Below the pieces are notes generated by a model. The model was given only the letters and a program-made list of their open reading frames with translations, was not told the origin of the DNA and ran no database searches. From Sinonovacula constricta (Eukaryota > Mollusca > Bivalvia > Cardiida > Solecurtidae), in assembly GCA_007844125.1 (NCBI GenBank), contig CM017561.1, positions 26,311,038 through 26,375,037 on the forward strand: DNA of 64,000 nt, read 5' to 3'. Positions 26,584-39,186 of this stretch are shown here, piece after piece. The translations under genes were made by a program, and so were the position numbers. Position 1 is the stretch's first letter; every line of letters starts with the position of its first letter.

Positions 26584-26687
26584 CGCGCATGGGAATCGTG
26601 GAAACACGAAAACGGATCTCGTTTCTCGCAAATCTTCTGCGGACGTGGGTTGATCGCGTACGTTTTGCGCCTTTTTACGTTTTGCGA
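26584..26687. promoter_or_regulatory. CpG-dense patch
   Basis: Fifteen CpG dinucleotides in about 104 bases (for example 'acgcgcatggg', 'gatcgcgtacgttttgcg') in a region otherwise AT-rich and CpG-poor. It lies 74 bases upstream of the SINE at 26762. It may be an unmethylated regulatory patch or a recent insertion. No TATA box or gene start was tied to it. Confidence 0.35.
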
Positions 26688-26750
26688 GTATTTATATTTT
26701 ACTTTGTACATTTATTTTAAATTCCTAATATATATCCTTACGCTAATGGC

Positions 26751-27078
26751 AATTCAGCTCGACTGGACCTGGTAGCGCAATCGGTAGAGCGTCGGCTCCA
26801 GGTACGGGAGGGTTCGATCCCTGGCCGCGACATACCAAAGTCGTTAAAAATGGTTGTGGTATAGCTCCCTTGCTAACGCTCAAGCAAATATAATGGTAGT
26901 TCCACGACTGGTTGGCCCGGTGTCAGGATAAGTTGACTGGGTTTGGTATCATGCCAGGTGTTCACGGCATGCTATACACAGTGAGGGTAGCACTATATCT
27001 GCTTCAAGTGGACAACGCTTCTAGAACTGAAATACTGTTGGTGGGACGATAAACCCAATAAACAAACAATACAGCTCG
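26751..27078 (+). mobile_element. tRNA-derived SINE with target-site duplication
   Basis: A tRNA-like head carries an A box (tggtagcgcaatcgg, 26770-26784) and a B box (ggttcgatccc, 26811-26821). A body of about 190 bases follows, then the 3' tail 'gttggtgggacgataaaccc' and 'aataaacaaacaa'. Flanking 11-base repeats, aattcagctcg (26751-26761) and aatacagctcg (27068-27078), differ at one base and mark a target-site duplication. The element is about 306 bp between them. The RNA polymerase III boxes look intact, so it may be transcribed. The head is too degenerate outside the boxes to be called a working tRNA. I do not assign it to a named SINE superfamily. Confidence 0.85.
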
Positions 27079-27390
27079 TGACCCACCCAATGACATTTTT
27101 CATTTTACTACCGTGCTGTGCACACGTTGGATGAAATGATTAAGATTTCAATACTCGAAATCCGTTTATTACTAGCTAATTGTTTCAAGCGTAGAATTCC
27201 AGTTTTCAAAAGAATGTCGGCGGTTGAAATGTGTGCTGCTAAGTATATTAGAAGAATGTAAACAATTGTGCAACAGGACATAAGCCATTCAACCTTTTAT
27301 GGAAATGTATAATTAAGTAGAAGAGACCATCTTTTATTTTGGGTTTGTTCATAGTACCTCATCTTTACATCAGCTGGTATAAAAACCATG

Positions 27391-27495
27391 ACGGGACAAC
27401 CGTGGCGTAGTAGTGTCGTCGATTTGTAACTCCTCTGATTGCTTAGCCTCTCACCGCGTGGGTTCGGGTCCCGTTCGAGGGGAAGGAATTAATGT
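27391..27495 (+). mobile_element. tRNA-like SINE head (degenerate)
   Basis: An A-box-like tggcgtagtagtg (27403-27415) and a B-box-like ggttcgggtcc (27461-27471) lie 58 bases start to start, as in tRNA-derived SINEs, followed by 'cgttcgaggggaagg'. No clear body or tail was found. It could be an old SINE head or a tRNA pseudogene. Confidence 0.45.
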
Positions 27496-27779
27496 GTGAA
27501 GGTATTCGAGCTGACTATGAACAGTGGAGATAACTATGTGCTTTATTATATAATTCAAAGATTTGTTTTTTTTACAACATTAACAATATTACATTTCATT
27601 TTTATTGATTGATAATATCTACGCTTTTAAACATCACACAAGAAAAGAAACATTGCTCATTTGCAAACAAAATATTTTGGCAGTTAACAATGATTCATCT
27701 ATAATATGGTTTTGACAAGAATAATTAGACTATGCATTTGTGTATATCGTACAATATTCAATATGTAGGGTCCAGAATG

Positions 27780-29240
27780 GCATGTGGTCAAGGAAAGATG
27801 CTTATTATCAAAAATGGGCACGAAGTGAATGCAGGAGCCTAAGAAGATCGGCGGTCACAGGATGCAATGTAGTTGGCGATGGTTTTCCGATAGGAATCGA
27901 GTTTTGGCATGGAGTGTCTTCTTTTGCTTAATATTATGACACTATGTCGCCCGATTCATTTTACAGAATCTGACTCTTAGAAAAAGTTACACCTTTGCTA
28001 AACTGTACTGACCGACCAGTCTCTACGCAGTTAGTATTGTTTTATGTTCAATTGTTTTGTGTGTCGACTCAGTATTTTTAACATATATAATTAAATTAAT
28101 GTCTATACCTTCAACTTGCTTAGTTGTTATGTGCGAGTTTTATTTTATTATATAAGACAAGTCTCATGGAAATATGTGTTTTCATCTTATCATTGCCGAT
28201 CAGGTTTAAATTGATATTGTTAAATGTTTTATTTAAATGCGTAACTATTATGCTTAAGGGCCACCCTAGTCTAACCATGTTAATTGTTTTTTCAAGGTCC
28301 ATATTTTTATTAATGTACGGCAAACTATTTTCAATTTCAACAAAATGTCTACAAGCATAAGGCTGCAAATAAAATTAAATTAATTAAATTAATAAACTTA
28401 AAATATTATATTTTAGCTCCAGTAATCAGTAAAACGAAATTGATTGACAATCATCTTAACGAACATAATAACAACTTGAGTGATATTGATATGCAAGGAC
28501 TACAGCTAGTTGTCATATTGTTTACATCTCAGGTATTGTGAGTACGGATAGTATTTATCTCGGCTTTGATCAATAGGCAATAGTTTAGCAAATGTGCATT
28601 ACGCTTCTTTAAAAACTTTCGGTAAGACAACTTGAACCAACCCTCTTTATTCACTGTCGTGTTGAATCAAAATGTGTATCCTTGTTAAATTGTGATTAGA
28701 ACGAAGTAATATATAGTCAGACTGTAATTTTATTGACCATATAATATGATTGACTATATGCCAGAAATAAAATCTCAAATGGTCATTAAAAATTATTATT
28801 TTAAGAAGTAAACTATCACAGTATTTTTATAACCAACAGAACATAAAATACAGCCTGAAACAAGAACTACAGCAAAATATTGCCTATTTAACAGGGACAT
28901 TTCAAGTTAAAACAATAGTATATGTAAGAAATAAACCATATATTTCATCTTTCTAAACGATCGTGCATAATAAATGTACTTTCGCTCACTTGATAACGTC
29001 AAGAAATCTGTCATAATTCCCAGTTTAAAATAAAGTCCATTTATGTTTTTAAATTTAGAATTACAAAACACTTATTGGAAACCAAACCAGTAAGCCCACA
29101 TTGTTGTAGACTTTTCAATGAATTTATACGTGGGTGGTATTTAAAGTAAATATGGCCTAATGAAGTATGAAGTAATTTGAAATTAATATTTTAATTAGTA
29201 AAGAAGCATCAAGAATGTAACAGTTCACAAAACCAATAAA
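27780..29240 (+). repeat. Distal part of the unit, also present after unit C
   Basis: Matches 40530-41600 in patches: 'atcggcggtcaca', 'cttaacgaacata', 'attgtgagtacgg' against 'attgtgaatacgg', and 'ccatatatttcatctttct'. Inside it, 28520-28685 aligns with the region upstream of the 108-bp island ('gtattgtgagtac', 'ctttaaaaactttc', 'attcactgtcgtgtt') but lacks the 41-base core. This is the distal part of a full unit, lost at the A/B junction. Confidence 0.6.
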
Positions 29241-29897
29241 CACTGGGATAAAACTTAACTAATCGACACAGTCCTAAAACTTGTCATGTTGCAGACATTC
29301 TTATTTTGAACAACAATCTGTAAATAGTTTCAGTTTGTCCTATTTATCGATTAAATCTGACGTAAGTCATATACAGTTCAAATGTATGTACAATGTTGTC
29401 ACATGAATAACATAGCTAAATTAAGTTCAAAGTATGTTATATCAGTAATATGTCGACTTTAACATTTCTGTTCATGTCGATGCATTAAAACAACACTTTC
29501 TTTTCAACTCGTTTACACTGCATTTTAGTTTAAAGAAATTGCCCTGCAAGTGACATTTAAATAAACGCCGGTGTTCGACCCCTGACAGGTGGTTCGAAGC
29601 GTATCGGTACGTAGAATAGTTTATAAAGTGTGGTAAGGACTAAGTTGGTTCAAAAAGCTTTTTGTGGTGGCTTCCTTTCGCACATTATACATTGCTATTA
29701 TTTATTAAATGCCATTGACATTATTTTTTACTAACAATAAATAAATGCATTCAAAATTTCCTTCCGCGAGAATTAATATTCAGTGTAAATTTTACAAGAC
29801 CCAGCTCATTCTTTCAAGTATTCAAACAGGTCAGACTTCCAATAGTCATGTGTATAAGTGAAATATAATCGCATGTCAGTACAATCTGTATTCATCT

Positions 29898-29960
29898 TCT
29901 GTCAAGCCTCCGTCTTTCTGCGATTGCTGGGACTAAATCATCTGACTATCGATCTGCGTA
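29898..29960 (+). repeat. Single copy of the 65-bp minisatellite unit (unit C)
   Basis: One period only, ending 'gatctgcgtacatac' with a two-base deletion. A and B have 2.6 and 4 copies. Confidence 0.85.
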
Positions 29961-31853
29961 CATACATTATTTTACCGAGTATTCCAGTGCTATTTTATGT
30001 GACTAAAGCCGATTTTCATTTCAGTTTATCCGACTCGGCTGTCGAGTTTAGATATGGTTTCAAAACAAAAAGCCACGTTTGTGCAGTTCAGTGTGCCATT
30101 TAAAGCAGATTAATAAAAAACATGTTTACTCTGCATTGATAAACTTTCTTGCGATTCCCAGACATGCTGTTGTTATGGGCATGGTAAATTATACAATAGT
30201 CGGAAAATACGTCTCTGTTTTATGCACGACAAATTAAGGTTCAAAATGAAGAATATATTTTGCTCATATATTCTTATATTGCGGATCGGTACGTAAGTAG
30301 CCTATGCGAAGTGTTCAATGTGAGTTATGTAACTATGACAACACAACACAGACGCTGTTTTTTTTGTGAATCACTGATTCAATTCTAATAACCAAAAAAG
30401 GTTATCGATCTTTAGTTAACACCCCAAACATCCGGGTTTTAATCGCATAAACGATATACTAATTTTCATTTTCATTTATGGGTGTACAGTTATTATTAGT
30501 TTCTCCTCTAATTAGTACACACCCTGATAACAACAGAAACGCCCAAAAAAATGAAGCCACATGTGAACATTAATATAAATAATCTAAAAGTCACAGAGCT
30601 GACGAAGAGTCAACACAATCTAATAGCTACAACACTAAATCATGAAACTCGGAATACATTTATCATAGATTTGAGGGAGATGTTAACCAGATAAGACTTT
30701 GCCAACTAAAACTAAACAAAGGGTAATAAATATGGAATTAAATGTTCGGTTAGAGTTATCTTAACAGCATGCATATTTGCTCGTCAATAATATTCACCTA
30801 AACAGAATTGGATAAGACATAAATGTGGTATTATCAAATAAGTGTTCATGAAAAATAAACCGATCCAAAATGGCAACATTTAACTTATCTCGCCTATCCG
30901 AACAAGTACACACCAACATTAATGGAGCATTCCATGATTTGGACGTCAATTCTCCCCATTTTCCTCTTTTGACTATTTCAAAACACGCCTACCTGAAGAG
31001 CTCATAAACTGTATTACAAATCGCCTGCTGTTTTTATTGTTGATTCGTAAAATAGGTAAATATTTACAAAGTGCTTTGCAATTGTACTTACTGGATGAAC
31101 TGGTTTAGAGACGAATTTAATCTGTAGTAAATCAATCAAACATTATCCATGGACTTTTCACCTCACGGCATGACTGTTTTGTTAATACACCATAAGACCT
31201 AGGCCTCTTGAAAACTATAAACACTGCCACGTCGGTCTTCTGCAAATACAATCTTGTGTGTTTACAGTCGCAAAGACCAATTCGTTCGTTCAGTTATTAA
31301 GTATCGTTGTGAATACCATTAAAAACATAAAAAGAAAACTTTCAAGGAAACTTGATAAAAATGTTCAATCAATCGAAGAGAAATAAAGGCCTTCCATCCC
31401 ATCCGTGTAGGTGATCTTATAATACCGGATGTGGATGTAAAGTCAAAATGCAAAATTATTAAATTGTAATGTCTTGTGATATTGATTTGTTTTTTATTTA
31501 GAATTTGGCAGATGATATGTCTGTTTTCTGATCAAAATGTAGTTGGAAAAATTGTAGATTTATAAAAGCTCGAACATCTACTGCAGTTGGATATTAACAT
31601 AAACATATTCGAGTTATAATATATAATTACACAGACAATGTCAGTTTTTTCTTGCGACGAGATGGCGACTCTAAACAATCTTGATATTGCCATCAATGAG
31701 CAATGGATAAATGTTATATAAATTATTTTGTCATATCATATTCCAATCTGAACAATAATTTATTTTATGAAAATAGAACATAGGCAATCCAAACAAAAAT
31801 TTTGTGTGGTTCAAATCTTGGAGATTTTCTACAGTGGTGTAGTGAATTTAATT

Positions 31854-31907
31854 ATCAAGATGAACATATTTAACGAAGGTTAGAATGATGATAAACGGTG
31901 TATATGG

Positions 31908-31965
<58 letters not shown>

Positions 31966-32019
31966 CCATATACACCGTTTATCATCATTCTAACTTTCGT
32001 TAAATATGTTCATCTTGAT
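31854..32019. repeat. 166-bp near-perfect hairpin around a TA run
   Basis: Two 83-base arms are complementary with one mismatch (aaggtt against aaagtt). The centre is a TA run (31909-31965). The left arm is normal unit sequence ('taacgaaggttagaatgatg'). The right arm is its inverted copy and replaces about 165 bases present in A (about 2212-2375), B and, in weak form, E. It is either a real fold-back duplication or an assembly or amplification fold-back artefact. Confidence 0.9.
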
Positions 32020-32579
32020 GATATATATATATTCTGTTTCTATAACCTATACATAGGGCACCGTGTTGTTACGCCCATCTCTTATGTACGACCCATGGCA
32101 CATCTATAGACATAGACGCCGATAAAAAGATCACGAAACCTGCGACCTGCCCAACGGATCTTGTATAAATATGAGTCATTGATGAGTCATTGATAAATGT
32201 ATGATTGAGAAAGTTAACGCACAAAACTTCGGCATAACATTATCCAACTTTTATTTCACGAAGGTTTGTGCGGTCTGAAATCACAGTACATGTTCATGCC
32301 CGCAGTTGCATGATAGCATATAAATTACTTGAATGACTCGGTGTTGTAGGCTGCTATCGCAGCTTGGGGACTGCACGTTTACTCCTAGTAATTCTCCTAA
32401 TGTTTTGTTACAAAAATATTTACTGAAAGGGAGAATTAGTAAATAAAGTTTCGAGCACTAGGTATTCTTAATTCAGGCTATTTAAGATATCAAAGACGCA
32501 ACATTCAAGTAGGAGTAAATATGCGAAAAAGAAACAGTAAAAAAAACAAAAAAGAAAAACGCAACAAATAAAAATAAAC

Positions 32580-32772
32580 AAACTAAAAAGAACAACAAAA
32601 ACAAAACAAAACATACACACAAAACAACAACAACAACCACGACAACAACAACATGAACACCCCCCTAAAACAACAACAACAAAAAAACAACAACAAAAAA
32701 CAAACAAACAAACACAACAACAACAAAACCAACAACAAAAGAACAAAACAAAAACAAACAAAGCATAACAAC
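32580..32772 (+). repeat. AAC-rich microsatellite tract (unit C)
   Basis: A shorter version of 2929-3172, rich in aacaac and aaacaaac. Minus-strand frames over it are low-complexity artefacts. Confidence 0.95.
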
Positions 32773-33449
32773 TTCAAAAACTAGCACTAAACATATCATC
32801 AATGAAAGAATCTATATTGCATACTGGAACAAATGATGCCCTGGTAACAGTCACAGCCAATGTTCAGGCTTCTGGCTTAGAAGAAAGGGCAACTGATTAT
32901 ATAATTGAGTGTATTAAACGCAACAAGAAATGAGTTAGATGAATGTTAATAGACAACTACAATGAAATGATCACTAAAAGAACAAAGCCTCAAGTAGGCA
33001 AATACTATTTGGAATAATTCAATAATTCACGAGATTGACAAATTCAAAACGAGAACATTAACGAAAAGTGGACAAATGAAGGTTACCGGTATGTGTCAAA
33101 AACCATTCCTGTGCGTTGACGATGTCTAAATCGTTCTGTTGCTACTATTGTTGTTGTTTCATCGCAAGGACAAAGTTATGGTCAATTTGACAAAATCTAG
33201 TTAATTATTGATGGAAGACAGCAGACACAAATAATGTCGACAGGAAGAACACCATCCACATCCCTCACCGCCCCAAACTCATAAAAGTTCTCATATGCGT
33301 TTCGAACATAAAATTCAACATAAGCTTTGATTAGGCGCAATATAAACTGGCCTACACTGAACAGTGATCAATTAAATGTTGACTGTCATCAAGAAAACGC
33401 CGAATTAAACTAATTTTAGTCTAATATATAGAGCTTTGGAAACTCCAAT

Positions 33450-33785
33450 AGATCTGCTAATATTTAGTCTGGTGATATTATTCCGACTGATTCAGTATCT
33501 ACAAAAACAACGGGTATCAGTGCTACCATTATTTAACAGCGATGTCAGACATTCGTTTTCAGTGAAAAACAATCAACCGCCAGAAAACATCTCTCATCAT
33601 TTTTGTCAGTTTTTCGCCTTTATGATACTGCTAGGTCTAAATCATATGACCCGATAGCTCGATCATAGACTTTGGGAAGCTAAGAAGATTGTATTACAGA
33701 CTTTATATGGATAGAATCGGTGTCCATTTTATTGTGCTCGTTTTATAGACTTCGCAAAAGTCAAATGCCAGCTTAATAAAGTTGC
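33450..33785 (+). repeat. Internal repeat J (unit C)
   Basis: Counterpart of A 3830-4165, closer to B than to A here. Confidence 0.75.
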
Positions 33786-34911
33786 TGTGTCAGCTGAAAA
33801 GTCTATGCAAACAACTGGTGCCATTTCAATAAAAGATGGTCTGAGATTCTAAGCATGTTAATAAGTTGATACCGAAGAACGAAAATTCATAGAACTTATG
33901 TCAGATAGGTCCGATAAATGCATACTGAAATGCAGTTATAAAAGCTGAACTGCAGTATTAAAATACTAAAAAAGAAAGTCCCAACATTTACTTGGGTTCC
34001 TTATGTGAATTCTTTGTTTTTAAGGATAAGAATGTGAATATTTAGTCACAGATACAATTCAATAAAATTTTCACACTACCTGCTGAAAATGGCGTAGCAG
34101 ATAATCACTCATAATTATTTGTTAGGGTGATTAACACGTAATGCATATACAAGTCCAACTTGTTTTTTAATCGAGAAAAATGAATTGTTATAAGAAAATC
34201 GCCGAAATCATTATTTCAATGCATGCGATACATTGCTCGTTTAATGCCGCACTTTTATACCCCTTGCAAGATTTTATTTTGTTTTTCACTCTGACAGCTA
34301 CTAGACGCGATTGTGGTTCAATAACGTTAATAGATTCTCACGTTTCGTCTATGTCTTCCTATAGTTCATTTTATATCTTAATAAAATAAAAGAAACAAAA
34401 TATCATATACGTTAACTAAATCCCGAGGTAAACCCTTGTATAATCTATGAGTATGTACGTCATGGCTAATGTGCTTAGTGCTACCTATGTGTCAAACTTG
34501 ACGAAATTCGATTGTAAAGTTCGAAATACAATTTATTTATTGAAAGCATGTGACAGATGTAAGGGATCTGTCATTTTATAAATATCAACCATATTTTATT
34601 TTTTATTTTCAATACCCAAAGATAAATTACATAAAAGTATATGTTCGTATAGTAAAAAAGAACTTAACACACATGCACATAGATTGTATTTCAAAGTATA
34701 AATAAATGATAAATTTATCCGACATATAAAACGTACACAAGAAGTTATCTAGTTACAAGTTACTTTTTTAATATGGATGTGGATTAAAGATGTGTGTCTT
34801 ATCGATTCAAGTATTGTAAGTACCACTGGTAACTATGCCTCACCATTGAGCGTTATGATAGCGCTCCCTTTAAGTACTCTCAGAGAAACTGAACCATTCC
34901 CCATATTTAAC

Positions 34912-35020
34912 TCTCGTGTTTTAATCAAACTTCATCTTCTTGCTAGCAATACAAGAGACATAATAGATGTTTGGCCAGACTCAATGAATATTGACCCCCC
35001 TCGCTGACAACATGAGCTGA
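34912..35020 (+). other. Conserved island, one-base insertion breaks the frame (unit C)
   Basis: Same as the A copy except that the C run after 'atattga' has six C residues in place of five, making the island 109 bases. The frame then ends as PPR and stop, not PLADNMS. This is the only copy of six with a frame change. Confidence 0.7.
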
Positions 35021-35356
35021 GATGTTATTGTCGGGAATGTTAAATAATACTCATCTGAAAATGATCTTGTACGTGGTATCTTTATGTGACATCCGAAATG
35101 AGTCATACGCAGTTAAGAAGTCATTAGTGATTGTTGTTAAGACAAGGATTCAATAAAAGAACATGCGGACAGTTTTGAAAGTAGGTTATATCACTATTAT
35201 ATCTCGTGTCATTTCTATTTAAGTAAATCGTTACAATATTTTACCGCAACATCGCCGCTTCTACGCTTCATTTTTGATATTTACACTTTTTACAGGGAGG
35301 AAGAAAGGAAACATAAATCGCTGCTGTGAATGTTTATATTAAATAAAATAAATTTA

Positions 35357-35375
35357 AATATAATATAATATAATA
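35357..35375 (+). repeat. TATAA pentamer microsatellite (unit C)
   Basis: Counterpart of 5723-5742. The B copy is at about 18526-18548. Confidence 0.75.
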
Positions 35376-36319
35376 TGAAATAATATAATAAATACATGTA
35401 TTTGAAAAATGTTCATACTATTTTAGCAGGACTCTTAGAGGTTGCCTGTCTTGCAAACACATAAATACATATTTATACAGCACACAGAAACTGATGTATA
35501 TGTTTTTTGTAAGGTAAATAAGTCATTTAGTGTTGAATCTTACAGGACATAGTCCATTTCCAGCACCCAAATCTGGCTTCTTGCAAAATCTGTCGTCCAA
35601 ATGTCGATTGTATAAGTGAAATGTAATACAACGCCAGGTACTGTCTTTCGTCATCTTCTGCTACTTCTCCACCTTAAAGAAATGCGAGGGTTTAATTACA
35701 CATGTATGACACTAAACTTGATTTTGGACAATATAAATATATATATTGTTATATCTCTAAGCACGGTGTCGAGTACGTATTTTCAGAATCTAGACCTTTA
35801 GTCATATTTCTACACCTTGCAAGGCTTTTTGCTTGTAAAGGAATATTTTGTTTGTTTAGTTTCTCCTTTCCTTAACAATTTTGACATTTTAAATGCTAAT
35901 TTAATTGTATAATTTGAACCTTATTTTAAAATTCATTGCGACTGATGTGGTCTTGGTGATGTAACTTCACGGAATCAAATCCAGAATCCACCAAATCAGT
36001 GTCTCTCTTTAATGAACATCTTAAACTAATTATGTTATCGAGACACATATTTGTTTGTCAAGAGCTAACGGAAAAAATGTGGTTCCTTTCTCATTTTTAA
36101 GTTAAATCCTTTGGTTTCATTTCAACGTCTCAAACATGATTATAATCAATTATAAAGCCAAAGACAGTTTAAATTTTCTTATGGCTTTAAACTTTAAACC
36201 GAGTTTGGTCTCCTTTTCTATGATAAATGGGACGTGCAATCTATGTTTCTTTATGTCTTTATGTTTTAACTACTTTGTATACAATGTTGGTATAGTTTTG
36301 TGTATATTTATTTCAATAT

Positions 36320-36535
36320 ATGGATCTTGATATGGAGACATCAGACCAGGAATGGCACGATTAAAAAATTTCATAAAGCAGATGTGAGCTCTGCAATCGG
36401 TCTTTTGGCCAACTTTTCCTTTCAAGGCCGTTACGTTTTTTTTTGCTATATACTTGTGCAATGTTTTGTCTCAGTGTTTCTTTTCTCATTGTTTCAATTT
36501 AGTTGTTAGTGTGTGTCTGTCTTGAGGTAATTCCA
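36320..36535 (+). mobile_element. Family S copy (unit C)
   Basis: Counterpart of A 6800-7015. Confidence 0.6.
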
Positions 36536-38091
36536 ATTTAAATACATAAGATAATCGTCTTATGTCCTTTTCATGTTTTCTGATACTGGGGATCGGGCCA
36601 CTTTCTGTCATTGTCCTTGCTTCAGCAGATTAACTATTGGTTTACATTCTGACAACTTATGTTGGGGAATAGACACCAACCATTTTACAAACATAATCCA
36701 TGATCTTATGATCCATTATTTTTCTGTGTAAATTTAATATTGATAAGGAAGGAAAGAAATTTATTATTCTCCCTTATTTAATGACAAAAGAATAGCGTGT
36801 GAACATTAAATGTTCAATTCGGAATTTGCCGAGTACACGTATGATAATCTAGGGCTTTTTCTACTTATTACGATGTTAGTTAAATCGAATTATGTACGTT
36901 TTATTATTCAAAATGCAAACAATAATTATTATTTTTATATTCTGTCAACTTTAATTTCTCAAATTTATGGTGTTTTTTATTATTTATTATATATAAGGTA
37001 CCACGTTGGATCTTTTGTCAAGATATTCTTTTTATCTGTTTAGTTCATGTAAAAAGTAAACAGAAAGATAACATACTGTTTCATAAAGCGCTGCAAGTTC
37101 TGAGGTGTTCACGGCCTCGGAAATGTACTCCAATATAACACACTGAAATCTGGTGTATATAAACTATTATACATAGTACTTTGTCAGTTTATCGGCCTCT
37201 TCTGAAACGGCACCGCGTTCAATGTAAGGAACATATGATAACCAGGATACGGTCAAGGACGAAAACCGGCATTGTTGATTACTATCGCCCTGTGCTGTTC
37301 ACATAACATACACCACGTTTCACAGGGTGCTATATCTCTACGCGTTCCAGATGATTGTTTATTATTCATCATCTAATTATTTGTACTACTATGGATTTTA
37401 ACTGCCGTCTCTCTTTCGTTAAACCACTTTTTTGGTATAATGGAACTAGTTATTGTCGCGCTACACGTAGACGAACTCTATAAGGTCGACTGCCTTTCCT
37501 CCCTAAACGGTAAAAGTGAAGTCACGACAAAAATAGAGTAAAATAAGCACAAGGTAGAGGATTTAACATGCAAATTTTAACACAATGTTACGTCGAACTT
37601 GGTGGCTTTTCCTATAATTTTGTGTTTTACCCAGTATCTGCAAGCGTTTTGGTCTGTTTTATACACCCAATCGTTCAAACGACCGATTAGAGTGATGAGG
37701 ACTTAGTGAGAAGAAATGTAATAGAATCGCAAAACAAAAGAAAAATCTCGTTGAACTCTCGGTCTGGGTCGTATGACATTCTCGACACGGTAGAAATGTT
37801 ATCACATTGGTTGCTTCAGCTCTTCAAATAACGGCGCGTATAAGCTTTTTTGAGTTCTATATGCGAATCTGGTAGTTCCTTACTCAACCATTGAGAGCGA
37901 CAGTCAATAAGATTGCAATATTAGTTTCAGTTAAATTGTAGTTAGGTGTTTCACGTTATACGCTGATAGGAGTAGCAAAAGGTCGCGATTTGTGCGATTA
38001 AGAAAATATAAACATAACTATAGAAAAGTCGCACTGAGGTCGCAAGGGGTTGCTCTTCTGTGTAAACAGGCCTCAACACATTGAATACTAA

Positions 38092-38236
38092 CCCTGCATT
38101 GAACGTCTGTATCCTGGTTCGATTGGAGCACTGCTGGACTGGAGAGTGTCGGACGGCAACCCTTGTAGACAAAGGTAAATTGATTTAGTTTGTATGTGTA
38201 ATTGGCGATCGTGACAACGTCACGTTTTATCATGGC
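38092..38236 (-). other. Second conserved island M (unit C)
   Basis: Counterpart of A 8573-8720. The minus-strand frame beginning MIKRDVVTIA is open for 70 or more codons. Confidence 0.5.
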
Positions 38237-39186
38237 TTGTTTAATAACAACCACCTAATATGATCAAACAAAACCGGCTGATAATTTAAAAAAAAATCCT
38301 AACAAGAGAATTGTAGTGGATTACAAAGGGTTCAACCTAATTAGGCGTTAGTAAATAAACAAAGCTCCAGTTTTAATTGAATATATTTGCAAATGGTGCT
38401 AACCACTTTCGTTTTATGTTAGCCTCTTTCCCTGCAAATACCTGAATGAATTTACTTTTGATTTATCAGAGTATACTAGTACAGGCATAGTATGTTATAA
38501 CTAACAAGCAATATTAAATCACACGCAATTAGAATTAATAAATTATTTTTCAGAAGTATTGACTTGGGTGTCATGTCTAAATATGCTCTCTGTAGGTTTG
38601 AAAATTTAATATTAACATTCTGCGGAATGTACGATTAAAATTATAATATTTAAAATATTATCACTGGGTGGATTAACCCAACAAGTCATTCAAGTATATA
38701 AAATCGTTTTCAAGAAAATGAAAATACAAAATTAAAAAACAAAACAAAAACAGTATGTTTATAGAAAGGAGTATACCTCATTCACAACATCCATGCGATG
38801 CCCGTAGTAGAACGAAAAAGAGATTAAGAGAGCTCAATATACATTTGCAAAATCCGAACGAGCTCTCGATTATATTTCTGCGGGCTTACATTAAACATGG
38901 AGCAGATTTTATTTCTTTAAATGACTTTACTCAGCTTTTATCCCTAATTTTTGGCAGTCAGACTTTCACAAAGTTCGTTAACTGATCACAAAATTCTCTT
39001 AAAATATTGTGTCCCCAAGGGTTGTCTCAGAATCGTGCGAGCCATATTCTTTTCTAAACACTATGTGGACATAATTTGTCAATGACGTCACTACTTTTGT
39101 CATAACTTATAGAAAATATCAGTGCTTGGACATTTTGTATTCAAATAGGTAGTTTTTTCTTTTCGTTGCTTGCATCTGAGAAACCT

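Larger units (their letters stand above)
12596..29293 (+). repeat. Tandem unit B (longest copy, 16.7 kb)
   Basis: Starts at 'gacattcttattttgaac', the same sequence that opens unit C at 29294. It follows the unit A landmark order and then continues through a further 4 kb (25238-29293) that is absent at the A/B junction. Differences from A: a 29-T run at 13847, loss of about 78 bases corresponding to A 718-795, loss of the AAC tract (junction near 16040), and loss of about 105 bases corresponding to A 7700-7805 (junction near 20497). Nearly identical to A in 13997-16590 and 17037-18310. No gene recognised. Confidence 0.9.

Noticed and set aside
26762..26834. Functional tRNA gene
   Set aside because: The promoter boxes are good but the arms do not fold into a proper cloverleaf, and a SINE body and tail follow.
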